Source: Acholeplasma sp. OttesenSCG-928-E16 (GTDB lineage: Bacteria > Bacillota_I > Bacilli_A > Acholeplasmatales > Acholeplasmataceae). From it: 64,000 bases of DNA. The notes under the pieces were generated by a model, which did not search any database, was not told the origin of the DNA, and saw only the letters and a list, made by a program, of their open reading frames with translations. Location: NCBI GenBank assembly GCA_030266845.1, contig JAJDIT010000001.1, positions 1 to 64,000 of the forward strand, given 5' to 3'. A program made the translations under genes and the position numbers. Positions 53,943 through 63,288 of the stretch are shown here, piece by piece (the first letter of the stretch is position 1; every line of letters begins with the position of its first letter).

Positions 53943-55354
53943 TGGTAGAAACAATTTTAGTTAAATCAAAGAATAATAACATTTCATTAGCATACAAATT
54001 AATGATAACTATTAGTTTTGGTGTTGCTATTTTTTGTTTGATTAATGCATCATCATCTATTTTTAATGCCCCATTTTGGATTGTTCCGTTATTATATTCT
54101 TTTCTTCTTGTTGGTAGCCCAGTCAAAAAAAAGGCATTCGCTGGTCCAGGGTCAATTGTGATAAACATAGTAATGTTTTCTAGATACGTTATACTTTTCT
54201 TTTTTATGTATATCCATGATGATACTTCTCAGTTTGAAGTTGCTGGAATGTATAATATTCACGCTTGTTTATTGATTTGTGTGGAAATGATAGCTATTTT
54301 TATCGTTTTATTTGTTCATAAATATAAATTTGGAAAATCGAAAAGAAATAATGATGTTAGTGCAAGTACAAGCAACTTTAATAAGAAAATTATTTTGATT
54401 TATGTTATGATTTTTATTGCATTGTTTGTTTCAAATACTTCACTGGTTGGTACCTTACAGATTTTTGAAGGTTCCTATGATGTAGAGCAATATAATGAAT
54501 ATTCAAATATTAATGGTGCTATTGTTATGCTATGGCAAGCTTTGTTGATGGCTTTTTACCTATTTATTATTCTCCGCCTTGGAGCAAAGTACAGGAAAAA
54601 CCTAAAGAAATCCATGCTTGTTTTATCGATTGGAATAACATTAGCGTATTTATTTTTAGTTTATATTTCACAATATAAGATATCTAGGTGGTATCCTATT
54701 GTTATAGGAGTTTCTTCAATTTTCTTTTTGTTGAAGATTTATCCGACGCGGAAAACCTTTATGACTACACTTATTGTTATCCCTATGGCGATTCTTGTTT
54801 TAGTGGCAACTGTGATGAAAAATACAAGTGGAACATCTTCAGGATTTAACGCGTTATTAGATGTATTTAGTGTGACAAATTTGGATAGTTATTTAGCGGG
54901 ACCTTCAAATATTGCGAATTCAATCCTCACTAATCAGAAATTTGATATTGATTTAAATACTTTACTTTATGATTTGCTCAATAATTTTCCCGTTTTAAAT
55001 GAATATATTGATAAAACTCAAGTAAGTAATAGAATGTTTAATGCCACAATTTTTGGCACTTTTGAGAGAAGCGATCAAATAATGCCTTTATTGGGGCAAT
55101 CATTTTCTATTTTCGGATATATGCTGGCACCACTTTTATCAATCTGTTTTGTGAAAACTGCTCTAGTTTTTGATGATAAATATAGGATAAGCACTAATGG
55201 ATTTAGTTTTTTATATGCATTTATAGCAATATGGTGTGGAATTGCCGTTATTCTTAATCTTACTATAAACATTGCGTGGTGGTATAACAGAATTATTCCA
55301 GGATTTTTAGTTTTTTGGTTGTGCCAAATAGGAGGAAAAAAAATATGGCAGTAA
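53942..55354 (+). CDS. Wzy-like oligosaccharide repeat-unit polymerase
   Basis: The 470-residue protein has about 10-12 membrane helices and no soluble domain. A periplasm-type loop of about 70 residues (DVFSVTNLDSYLAGPS to FNATIFGTFERSD, in part) lies between late helices, as in Wzy/EpsG-like polymerases. Sequence motifs are weak in this class, so the call rests on topology and on its place among the glycosyltransferases and a Wzx flippase. It would polymerise undecaprenyl-linked repeat units on the outer membrane face. Confidence 0.75.
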   Translation: MVETILVKSKNNNISLAYKLMITISFGVAIFCLINASSSIFNAPFWIVPLLYSFLLVGSPVKKKAFAGPGSIVINIVMFSRYVILFFFMYIHDDTSQFEVAGMYNIHACLLICVEMIAIFIVLFVHKYKFGKSKRNNDVSASTSNFNKKIILIYVMIFIALFVSNTSLVGTLQIFEGSYDVEQYNEYSNINGAIVMLWQALLMAFYLFIILRLGAKYRKNLKKSMLVLSIGITLAYLFLVYISQYKISRWYPIVIGVSSIFFLLKIYPTRKTFMTTLIVIPMAILVLVATVMKNTSGTSSGFNALLDVFSVTNLDSYLAGPSNIANSILTNQKFDIDLNTLLYDLLNNFPVLNEYIDKTQVSNRMFNATIFGTFERSDQIMPLLGQSFSIFGYMLAPLLSICFVKTALVFDDKYRISTNGFSFLYAFIAIWCGIAVILNLTINIAWWYNRIIPGFLVFWLCQIGGKKIWQ

Positions 55355-55761
55355 AAATTTTCTATTTTGCGTATAAATTACGAAAAAAAAAATTTCGTCT
55401 TATACCTCGAATTTGTGAACTCATCCTACGCTACACTTTTGGAATTGAAATTTCAACTAGAATGGTGTGTGGGACCGGATTACAGTTACCGCATAATGGA
55501 CTTGGCGTTGTAATAAACCCTAAAACTATTCTCGGGAACAATGTTAAAATTCACCAAAACGTAACATTAGGTGGTAGAGAAGGGAGCGGTTGCCCAATTA
55601 TAGGAGATAATGTACTTATTGGGTGCGGAGCAGTTTTATTGGGAGATATTACTGTTGGAAATGGAGCAAAAATTGGCTCTAATGCAGTAGTTTTGACTTC
55701 TGTTCCAGATGATGCAATTGCTGTAGGTATTCCAGCTGTAATAAAGGAAAAAAAGAGGTAA
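55345..55761 (+). CDS. Hexapeptide-repeat O-acetyltransferase (serine acetyltransferase-like)
   Basis: The 138-residue left-handed beta-helix acetyltransferase has imperfect hexapeptide repeats from GLGVVINPKTILGNNVKI to VGNGAKIGSNAVV and the catalytic-type IHQNVTLGG. The ATG at 55345, after AGGAGG, overlaps the end of the polymerase gene; an upstream TTG is less likely. It resembles CysE-type enzymes but lacks their N-terminal helical domain, so it more likely acetylates a sugar of the polysaccharide. Confidence 0.87.
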   Translation: MAVKIFYFAYKLRKKKFRLIPRICELILRYTFGIEISTRMVCGTGLQLPHNGLGVVINPKTILGNNVKIHQNVTLGGREGSGCPIIGDNVLIGCGAVLLGDITVGNGAKIGSNAVVLTSVPDDAIAVGIPAVIKEKKR

Positions 55762-55767
55762 CTATGT

Positions 55768-56571
55768 ATGGAAGAAAAACTAGTATCAATCATTATTGCG
55801 TGTCATAATGCACAAACATATATAGATTTATGCTTACAATCTTTGGTTCAACAAACATATCACAACTTAGAGATAATTATTTGTGATGATGCTTCAAAGG
55901 ATAAAAGTTGGGAAATCCTAAAAAAATGGAAAAAGAAAGACCCTCGAGTGATAATCCTTAGAAATGATGAAAATCTCTATGCTGCCGCTACTCGAAATCG
56001 CTGTATTCAAGTAAGTCATGGCGATTATGTTATGATTCAAGATATTGACGATTTTAGTTCAATTGATAGGGTAGAAAAGCAAGTCAAAGAGCTTGAAAAT
56101 GATGATATCGATTTTATAAGTAGTCCAGCTTATAGCTTTTCGGAAAATCCAAACGAAATCATGGACACAATAATTAAGAAAAAAAGATCCCCTAAAAAGA
56201 AAGATTTTTTATGGAATTTGCCTTTTTTTCATCCATCAACAATGTTTAAAAGAGATTGTATTTTATCGGTCGGTGGATACCGTGTATCTCCTGAAACAAT
56301 TCGCGGGCAAGATTATGATATGTTTATGAGGATGTATGCCTTGGGGTTTAAAGGAATAAATGGAACGCAACCACTTTATTATTTTAGGCTAGATGATGCC
56401 AATCTCAAAAGAAGGACTTGGAATGCACGAAAAATGGAAATGAAAATACGTAAGAAAGGATTCAAGGCACTGGGTTTAATGCCGTGGGCAGCTATTTTTA
56501 TTATTAAGCCAATTTTTGCGCATTTTTATCAAAAAATCAAATATAGAGGTTTAAAAAATGAAAAAAAATAA
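55768..56571 (+). CDS. Glycosyltransferase family 2
   Basis: The 267-residue GT-A enzyme has VSIIIACHNAQTYIDLCL, ICDDASKDKSW (nucleotide contact) and QDIDDFSS (the DxD-type motif). GQDYDMFMRM is the acceptor-side region. It transfers a sugar to the growing unit. GAGG lies before the ATG. It overlaps the sulfotransferase gene by 14 bp. A C-terminal amphipathic/hydrophobic segment (AAIFIIKPIFAHF) may attach it to the membrane. Confidence 0.9.
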   Translation: MEEKLVSIIIACHNAQTYIDLCLQSLVQQTYHNLEIIICDDASKDKSWEILKKWKKKDPRVIILRNDENLYAAATRNRCIQVSHGDYVMIQDIDDFSSIDRVEKQVKELENDDIDFISSPAYSFSENPNEIMDTIIKKKRSPKKKDFLWNLPFFHPSTMFKRDCILSVGGYRVSPETIRGQDYDMFMRMYALGFKGINGTQPLYYFRLDDANLKRRTWNARKMEMKIRKKGFKALGLMPWAAIFIIKPIFAHFYQKIKYRGLKNEKK

Positions 56572-57661
56572 TGTAGCAATAGTTGGATATTATGGAACCG
56601 GATCATCGGCAGTTATTGATTTATTAAAAGAGTATTCTTCGGTTAATATTGCCGCACCCATTGATGGTGATTATGAGCATAATTTATTTTATTCTAAAGG
56701 GGGGTTGTTTGATTTGGGAGCCATTTTGATGAATCAATGCAGTCCATATAATTCCGATATGGCAGTGAATAATTTTCTTGACTGTTCTAGATGGCAAAAC
56801 GATAATGATTTCGGTTGGTTTGGATCTTATAGGAAACATTTCGGTAATGTTTTTTTAAAAATTACTGATGAGTTTATTGACTCCATTTCCAAAAAAAAGA
56901 AAATATCTTCTGCGGTTCATATTACGAAAGTAAGATTTTCTCCTATAAAGGCAATATTGCAGTTGTGCGCAAAAGTTATTTATGGCAGAAAAATTGGGAA
57001 ATTAGGAAGAAAATATATTTATGATGGGAAGTATAAATATTTTTCGATGCCAACAAAGGAAGAATTTACTTTTGCATCAAAAAAATATACTACATCCTAT
57101 ATCAATTTATTTTCACAAGAGGGAAAAGTTAACGTATTTGATCATCTTCTTTGGGCACAACAGACTGCATTACTTAATGACTATTTTGAAGATTTAAAAG
57201 TAATAATTGTTAATAGAGATCCACGAGATGTTTACTTGTTAAATAAATACTACTGGCATAAACCGCCCGTTTCTAATGTAAAACCCTTCTTTCCGACGAA
57301 CGTCGAAGATTTTGTATTTGAATGGGAAAGATCAATTGTTGAAAAACAACAAAATTGTGATAATATACTATACATTAACTTTGAGGATTTAATTTATAAA
57401 TATGAAGAAACCGTTCAGAAAATCGAACAATTCTTGGAGATTTCTCCTATAGAGCATGTCAAAAAAGGCTCATTTTTTCATCCCGATATGTCAATCGAAA
57501 ATACTCAAATTTTTGAATTGAGTAAAGAGTGGAAAGACGAAGTAGAACCTCTAAAACAAAGATTATTAGAACATGTTTATTCTTTTAAAGAATTAAGGGT
57601 TCCGGATAAGAATAAATGGCTAGAAACAAGACTATTATGTGGAAAGGAAAAGAAAAAATGA
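56558..57661 (+). CDS. Sulfotransferase-family protein
   Basis: The 367-residue P-loop protein has the two sulfotransferase nucleotide sites: the 5'-phosphosulfate loop GYYGTGSSAV (residues 10-19) and the 3'-phosphate block VNRDPRDVYLL (about 218-228). YINFEDL and an acidic late segment also fit the family. It is predicted to move sulfate from PAPS to a sugar of the polysaccharide. No PAPS-synthesis genes are in the window. Low-GC Gram-positive capsule loci rarely show this enzyme in my experience. The stop overlaps the next ATG (ATGA). Confidence 0.8.
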   Translation: MKKNNVAIVGYYGTGSSAVIDLLKEYSSVNIAAPIDGDYEHNLFYSKGGLFDLGAILMNQCSPYNSDMAVNNFLDCSRWQNDNDFGWFGSYRKHFGNVFLKITDEFIDSISKKKKISSAVHITKVRFSPIKAILQLCAKVIYGRKIGKLGRKYIYDGKYKYFSMPTKEEFTFASKKYTTSYINLFSQEGKVNVFDHLLWAQQTALLNDYFEDLKVIIVNRDPRDVYLLNKYYWHKPPVSNVKPFFPTNVEDFVFEWERSIVEKQQNCDNILYINFEDLIYKYEETVQKIEQFLEISPIEHVKKGSFFHPDMSIENTQIFELSKEWKDEVEPLKQRLLEHVYSFKELRVPDKNKWLETRLLCGKEKKK

Positions 57662-58833
57662 AAATTGCTGTTGTTTTTGATCAAATGATATTTGGCGGTA
57701 TAGAAAGAGTGGGAATATCACATATAAAGTTATTGAAAGATTTAGGACACGAAGTTGATGCCTATGTATTATCAAAATACACGGAACCAATAATAGACGA
57801 GTTAAAAGAATTATGCAGTGTGAAAATCGTTCCTTTTAGTAGGATGTCTTGTTCAGGGACCTATTGGAACGCTACAAGAAGATTTAAAGGCGGGGTGTTC
57901 ATGTTACCAATTCTTTTAATCATTGTAGGGATTTATCGCAACTTTCAAAAAATTTGGAAGAAACAAATAAAAAAATATGATGTTGCAATTGCTTTTTCCG
58001 GGCACTTCAATGATCTATCGTTTGTTTCAGAGAACTTTATTAAGTCGAAAAAGAAGATAGCATGGTTGCATGGTGCCTTATATCAGTATATTATAACATC
58101 CCAAGGATTTGAATACTACTACAAGAAAATTAAAAATCTTGTTACGCTAGTTGATGATGCTCAGGAAGAAGTTTTTGCATATCACATGAAAAATAAATTC
58201 AATTTTAACATTAAAAAGATATATAATCCTATTCAAGTTGATGCCCAAGCAATTGACAGTAATAAAGTTACTAAGTTGCGAGAGGAATATGGAGAATATT
58301 TAGTGATGGTATCAAGAATGCTTTATCCACACAAAGATCACTATACGGTTATTGAAGCGATTAAAATTTTGCTTGAAAAGTATGGAATAAATAAAAAAGT
58401 TTTATTTGTTGGAGATGGACCGGAACGAGAAAAAATTGAAAGATTTACAGCCGATAACGGTATGCAAGACAATGTTGTATTTATTGGATCACAAAAGGAT
58501 GTGGGCAATTATTATGCTGGTGCGTTTGCGCTTGTTCATGCAAGTGTTGCTGGTGAAGGGTTGCCAACAGTCATTTTGGAAGGAATGTCATACAACATTC
58601 CAGTTATATCAACAGATTCAAAAGTCGGTCCAAGAGAAATACTTGGTGATAATGAATTTGGATTACTATCCAAAGTTAAATCTCCGGAAGATATGGCATT
58701 AAAAATTTATAACATTGTTTCTAACCCGAAACTATACGAAAAATTAGTGAAAAACGGGAAAAAAAGATTAGAATGTTTTTCTTCCGAGATAATAAAAACC
58801 CAAGTCAAAATGTTTTTAGAGGAATTAGAATGA
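57658..58833 (+). CDS. Glycosyltransferase family 4
   Basis: The 391-residue GT-B enzyme has the N-terminal FDQMIFGGIERVGISHIKLL and the C-terminal Glyco_transf_1 domain with SRMLYPHKDHYTVIEAI, VGDGPERE, VIFIGSQKDVGNYYAGA in part, and GEGLPTVILEGMSYNIPVI. The ATG at 57658 overlaps the stop of the sulfotransferase gene, and the ending overlaps the next ATG, so the block is tightly co-translated. The linkage it makes is unknown. Confidence 0.9.
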   Translation: MKIAVVFDQMIFGGIERVGISHIKLLKDLGHEVDAYVLSKYTEPIIDELKELCSVKIVPFSRMSCSGTYWNATRRFKGGVFMLPILLIIVGIYRNFQKIWKKQIKKYDVAIAFSGHFNDLSFVSENFIKSKKKIAWLHGALYQYIITSQGFEYYYKKIKNLVTLVDDAQEEVFAYHMKNKFNFNIKKIYNPIQVDAQAIDSNKVTKLREEYGEYLVMVSRMLYPHKDHYTVIEAIKILLEKYGINKKVLFVGDGPEREKIERFTADNGMQDNVVFIGSQKDVGNYYAGAFALVHASVAGEGLPTVILEGMSYNIPVISTDSKVGPREILGDNEFGLLSKVKSPEDMALKIYNIVSNPKLYEKLVKNGKKRLECFSSEIIKTQVKMFLEELE

Positions 58834-60635
58834 AAAAAAATGTTTTAGTATTGGTTTGTGATGGCTTAACTTATAATTCAGTTTGTTCAACTGCTAAAAG
58901 AAAGTCCCCCATGCCTTTTGTAGAGTCATTAAGGGGAGAAGGAATTTGGTGCACAAACGCTTACTCCCAGGCACCGTTTACTGAGGGGGGAATAATGGGA
59001 TTGTTATATGGGCATAATACTTTAGACAACGGTTCTTACTTATATCGTATGTTGGAATGGGAGGACTCATTATTCAGTGTTTTCGAGAAAGAGGGATATG
59101 ACCTATTTGAATCGTTATCTTGCAGCTTTATGCCTTCCGAATTAATTCAAAAATCGAAATTCTCCTATAACATAAATGGTTCCAACCCGATGTTTTCACG
59201 ATTTATTCTTTCCAAATTGAATTACTACAAAAAAATATTCGATAATAAGCAGTTGATATCGGATGACTATTATCAACTGTTTGTTCTGTTAGATAAGCAT
59301 TTTAGAGCTATGAGGTTGTATCGTTCAGACGTTTCGCTTAAAAATGATGTAACAGGAGAGTACCAGCCATATGAGGAGAGCGAGACATTTTATTCAAAAG
59401 TAAATAGCTGGAAACACGAGGTGGAAAATCAATATGCTTCATTTCTAAACGATAAAAAAATGTATATAGATTCAATTTTCCTTAATTATGATAGTCATTT
59501 TATTACGAAAAAGTGTAATATTAATGCTCCCGGTTTTAAACCCGAAATAATTGAGTTAAGGAAACATATCAAACAATCATATTCTGGTTTTTTGAAAAGA
59601 GTTTTAAAAAAGTCTAAAAATTATTATCTCAAAAGGAATATGCCCCCGTTATCGTATTCATTTTCTCAATTTAAAAAAATATTTCTTTTCAAGCAACATA
59701 AACAAGGTATTGAATATTTCTATCGAATGCATCGAACCATTCATAAATTTGATGTATCGAAAATGCTTGATATTGAATGTCAGCAAATATGTACTAGCGC
59801 GAAGGCGTATGTTAGAATGTTCATGGATTGGGAAAAAAGAAGAGATAAAAAAAGTCCCTTTTTCGCATATCTTCACTTTGATGAGTTTCATACCCCACTC
59901 TCTTTTTACTCCCATGATATTAGTAACAAAGAAAACGCAGATGGAGAATTGATAAGGGCAAGCGAATTTGTCAATAAGATCCCAAAAAACTATTGTGGTG
60001 ATTTAAGGTTTGATTTAGCCGCCAGATATTTAGATGAATGTATTAAAGAGGTTGTAGATTATTTGAGAAATACAAAACAGGAAAAAAACACAATTTTAGT
60101 TATAACTGCTGACCATGGCAGTTCTAATTGTGGAGGCGTTATTCGTCATACGCTGACAAACAATTTTTTTGACGAGCAATATCACATTCCTGTATTATTG
60201 CTAGGTGTTCAAAAGAAAGAAATATCGTCATATATAGATATCAAGGACATTCCTTATACAATTCTTGATGAATGTGGAATTAATAAACCACATTCATTTA
60301 CTGGCCAAAACATTCGGAAAAGCACAAAAAGTAATACATTTGTCGAATACTTAGGATCTGGAGTTCCTGATATGTTAAGACGTCCTGTTTTGTGGAATTA
60401 TAGAGACAAGGAAAAAAGCTTTGTTATTTCGGTGATGTTAACACAAGATATATCCGATAGTGTTGTTATAGAATACTATGATTTGCTAAAGGACCCAAAT
60501 GAATTAAAAAATATTAATAAAGATATTTCTTTTGAACAAATAGAAAGTTGCAAGTTGCACTTTAAAAAAAGATTTATTGAATTAAAAGCAAACTATAGTA
60601 GGTGGTTAAATGAGCAAAAAAACAGGGTTTTCTAA
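58830..60635 (+). CDS. Sulfatase/phosphoglycerol-transferase-fold protein
   Basis: The 601-residue alkaline-phosphatase-superfamily enzyme has VLVLVCDGLTY with the metal Asp D11, and APFTEGGIMGLLYG, where T51 is at the nucleophile position. A Thr at this place is typical of LTA-synthase and phosphoethanolamine/phosphoglycerol transferases; true sulfatases use Cys or Ser converted to formylglycine. ITADHGSSN gives the late Asp-His pair. There is no signal peptide or membrane helix, which is odd for a transferase acting on outer glycans. The ATG at 58830 overlaps the previous stop. The role is either adding or removing a charged group on the polysaccharide. Confidence 0.75.
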   Translation: MKKNVLVLVCDGLTYNSVCSTAKRKSPMPFVESLRGEGIWCTNAYSQAPFTEGGIMGLLYGHNTLDNGSYLYRMLEWEDSLFSVFEKEGYDLFESLSCSFMPSELIQKSKFSYNINGSNPMFSRFILSKLNYYKKIFDNKQLISDDYYQLFVLLDKHFRAMRLYRSDVSLKNDVTGEYQPYEESETFYSKVNSWKHEVENQYASFLNDKKMYIDSIFLNYDSHFITKKCNINAPGFKPEIIELRKHIKQSYSGFLKRVLKKSKNYYLKRNMPPLSYSFSQFKKIFLFKQHKQGIEYFYRMHRTIHKFDVSKMLDIECQQICTSAKAYVRMFMDWEKRRDKKSPFFAYLHFDEFHTPLSFYSHDISNKENADGELIRASEFVNKIPKNYCGDLRFDLAARYLDECIKEVVDYLRNTKQEKNTILVITADHGSSNCGGVIRHTLTNNFFDEQYHIPVLLLGVQKKEISSYIDIKDIPYTILDECGINKPHSFTGQNIRKSTKSNTFVEYLGSGVPDMLRRPVLWNYRDKEKSFVISVMLTQDISDSVVIEYYDLLKDPNELKNINKDISFEQIESCKLHFKKRFIELKANYSRWLNEQKNRVF

Positions 60636-62154
60636 TTTAGTTTCAAACAGTATTTGGGGAATTGTTGCTACTCTTGTTTCTACGATTATTACGTTTGCGG
60701 TTAGAACAGTGTTGTCCCGTTCTATGGGAGAAGAAGTGTATGGTTTGAATAGCCTTTTTTCAAGCATTACTTCTGTTTTACTTATTATGGAAGTCGGTAT
60801 TAGTACTGCTATGGTGATTTATCTATACAAACCAATTGCAAACGATGACCATGAGAGAGTTAAAACAATCATTCGTTTTTATAGAAATGCATATTTGGTT
60901 TTCTGTAGTATTTTGCTTATAACGGGCTTAATTGTCGATATTTTCTTATTGGATTTTTTAGTAAAATCAAACCTAGATACTTTGTTTGTTAAGATAGGGT
61001 TTCTTATTTTTCTTACTAGTATCATAGTAAAGTACTTATGGTCATATAAGAGAGCGATTTTATATGCAAATCAGCAAAATAGAATTAGTACAGCAATTAC
61101 TGCAATAAATGATTTAGTATTTGGTTGTATTGAAATCTTACTGCTAATTTTTGTTAGAAATTATATTATATTTTTAGCAATGTTAGTACTTCAACAGTTA
61201 GTTTGTAATGCAATATGTAATAGTGTAATAAATAAGAAATACCCATATATAAAGGAAAAATCCATTATTCCAATTTCCAAAGATGATAAAGGTGAGATTT
61301 TTAATACTTTAAAACCGATGATGGTTCAACGTATTTCTGGAACTGTACAAGATTCGGCTAATACAATTATATTAGGTGCCCTTGGTTCAACGGTCTCAAT
61401 AGTTGGTTTTTATGCGAATTACCAGTTGATAATTCATACTGCCCAATCTCTATTTTCACAATTCGGAGGTGCATTTACTACTACTTTTGGTGGCATCTCG
61501 ATTGATAAAAACAATGAGCTGATGTTCAATACTTATAAAAAAACAAGGTTTGCGTTTAATTTTATCTCGATAGTAATTGTAGCTTGTTTTCTTTGTTTAG
61601 TTCAAGATTTTATTTCTATAGTTTTTGGAGATAACTATGTTTTGGAATTTTCATCAGTTGTTCTGCTCACGTTTCACTTGTACATTTATCTTAATAATAT
61701 TATTCTAATGTCTGTTCAAAATGCAACTGGTTCACATGGTTTAGATGCATCAGCTATGGTAATACAAGCGGCAGCAAACATAGGATTGTCAATTCTTTTA
61801 GGTGTATTTTTTGGTTTAAACGGGATAATCATTGGAACTTTAATTTCAGTCTTCCTTTTTTCTACAGTTTATAAAGGAATAATTATATATAAAAAGTTGT
61901 TCTTGCAAAATATAAAAAAATATGTAATATCTTGTTTTATAGAATTAATCAGGGCTGCAATAGTTGTTATTGTAACTTTTTTTGCAGTTAAATTCATTTT
62001 TACGAGTGTTAATATTTGGACTTGGTTAATCAAAGCGATAATTTCATTGATAGTGTCTCTAATTATTTCCACCACATTGTCCTTTAAAAACAAATACTTT
62101 AGAGAAATTGTTATGAAGATTGGCAACTTCAAAAAAAAACCTAAAAAAATATAG
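60610..62154 (+). CDS. Wzx-type polysaccharide flippase
   Basis: The 514-residue protein belongs to the MOP/polysaccharide-transporter family. It has 12-14 membrane helices and starts NLVSNSIWGIVATLVSTIIT, followed by RTVLSRSMGEEVYGLNSLF, the typical N-terminal signature. It moves the lipid-linked repeat unit across the membrane before polymerisation by the Wzy-like protein. The start overlaps the previous gene by 26 bp. The very basic C-terminus (KKKPKK) is cytosolic. It is the last gene of the locus. Confidence 0.93.
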   Translation: MSKKTGFSNLVSNSIWGIVATLVSTIITFAVRTVLSRSMGEEVYGLNSLFSSITSVLLIMEVGISTAMVIYLYKPIANDDHERVKTIIRFYRNAYLVFCSILLITGLIVDIFLLDFLVKSNLDTLFVKIGFLIFLTSIIVKYLWSYKRAILYANQQNRISTAITAINDLVFGCIEILLLIFVRNYIIFLAMLVLQQLVCNAICNSVINKKYPYIKEKSIIPISKDDKGEIFNTLKPMMVQRISGTVQDSANTIILGALGSTVSIVGFYANYQLIIHTAQSLFSQFGGAFTTTFGGISIDKNNELMFNTYKKTRFAFNFISIVIVACFLCLVQDFISIVFGDNYVLEFSSVVLLTFHLYIYLNNIILMSVQNATGSHGLDASAMVIQAAANIGLSILLGVFFGLNGIIIGTLISVFLFSTVYKGIIIYKKLFLQNIKKYVISCFIELIRAAIVVIVTFFAVKFIFTSVNIWTWLIKAIISLIVSLIISTTLSFKNKYFREIVMKIGNFKKKPKKI

Positions 62155-62162
62155 ATATAATG

Positions 62163-62191
62163 TTGACACTAAGAAGCACCCGTGTTATAAT
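62163..62191 (+). promoter_or_regulatory. Strong promoter of the solute-binding protein gene
   Basis: Perfect TTGACA (62163-62168) and TATAAT (62186-62191) are spaced by 17 bp, 9 nt after the flippase stop codon. Confidence 0.88.
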
Positions 62192-62241
62192 TTTCGTGTT
62201 CATAAATTGTAATACACATCTTTTTTTTGAACGAACTTTAA

Positions 62242-62270
62242 TTGATTGAATTGATAAAACTGCTTATAAT
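62242..62270 (+). promoter_or_regulatory. Second promoter-like element close to the start codon
   Basis: TTGATT (62242-62247) and TATAAT (62265-62270) are spaced by 17 bp. Its start point would fall inside the ribosome-binding site GGGAGG (62276-62281), which would make a near-leaderless mRNA. Confidence 0.45.
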
Positions 62271-62286
62271 GACACGGGAGGTCAAA

Positions 62287-63288
62287 ATGAAAAAAACTAG
62301 TATTAAATTGCTTTGCATTAGCTTTTCTTTAGTTGGAGCGTTAACATTATTAGCTTGTAATGGTAACGATAATATAGTTACTATTTACACTTCGATGGAA
62401 GATTACTGTATTGAATACCTTCAAGAATGTGTAGACGAAGAATTTCCCGAATACAAAGTGATTATAGAATATATGGGAACAAGTAATATTGCTGCAAAAG
62501 TTCTTGAAGAAAAAGATTCATCTGAGTGCGATATAGTTTTTGGCTTGGAATATGCCTTGCTGGAAAAACTAGCAAAAGAAGAAGCGATATGTGATATGTC
62601 AGACTTATACGATAAAAATGACTATCTAGACGATACTGTTGCTAGCAACTATTCTAGTTACTTTAGTCCGTGTGTTCGACAAGGTGGTGCGGTAGTTGTG
62701 AATAAAACGGTATTATCAAATAAAGGATTGCAGAAACCTACTTCTTATAACGATTTACTTGAGTCTAGCTATAAGGGGCTTATTTCAATGCCGTCTCCAA
62801 AATCATCTGGAACAGGCTATATGTTTTATCTTTCATTAGTTAATTCTATGGGAGAACAAGCTGCATTAAATTATTTCGATTCCCTTTCATCTAATGTGCT
62901 TTCTTTTACTGCTTCCGGCTCTGGACCGGTTAATTCATTAGTACAACGTGAAGTTGCTGTAGGGCTTGGTATGATATCCCAAGCAGTGGAAAAAATAAAT
63001 TCCGGTAATACAGAATTAGAAATATTATTTTTTGATGAAGGGGCACCGTTTAATTTATATGGAAATACTATTGTTATTGGAAAGAATAGAAGACAATGTG
63101 TAATTGATGTAATGAAGTATATAAACAACACATTTACTGACTTGAATTGTGAAAAGTTCTATCCTGAACCGGTTTTGAAAGATACGAATTACTCTGTAAG
63201 TAACTACCCGATAAATATTAATTATTCAAATATGAGCGGAAACACAATTGAAAAGAAGGAAGATTTACTATCAAAATGGAGCCATTAA
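62287..63288 (+). CDS. ABC transporter solute-binding lipoprotein (Fe3+/phosphonate type, family 1)
   Basis: The 333-residue binding protein has a signal peptide ending in lipobox LLAC (C24). The mature part begins IVTIYTSM, and later has YMGTSNIAAKVLEE and PSPKSSGTGYMFYLSLV, the SSGTGY motif of the iron(III)/2-aminoethylphosphonate-type family. The start is the ATG at 62287 after GGGAGG; upstream in-frame codons overlap the promoter. It overlaps the ATPase gene by 13 bp. The ligand is uncertain: ferric iron, phosphonate or a polyamine-like compound are all possible. Confidence 0.87.
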   Translation: MKKTSIKLLCISFSLVGALTLLACNGNDNIVTIYTSMEDYCIEYLQECVDEEFPEYKVIIEYMGTSNIAAKVLEEKDSSECDIVFGLEYALLEKLAKEEAICDMSDLYDKNDYLDDTVASNYSSYFSPCVRQGGAVVVNKTVLSNKGLQKPTSYNDLLESSYKGLISMPSPKSSGTGYMFYLSLVNSMGEQAALNYFDSLSSNVLSFTASGSGPVNSLVQREVAVGLGMISQAVEKINSGNTELEILFFDEGAPFNLYGNTIVIGKNRRQCVIDVMKYINNTFTDLNCEKFYPEPVLKDTNYSVSNYPININYSNMSGNTIEKKEDLLSKWSH

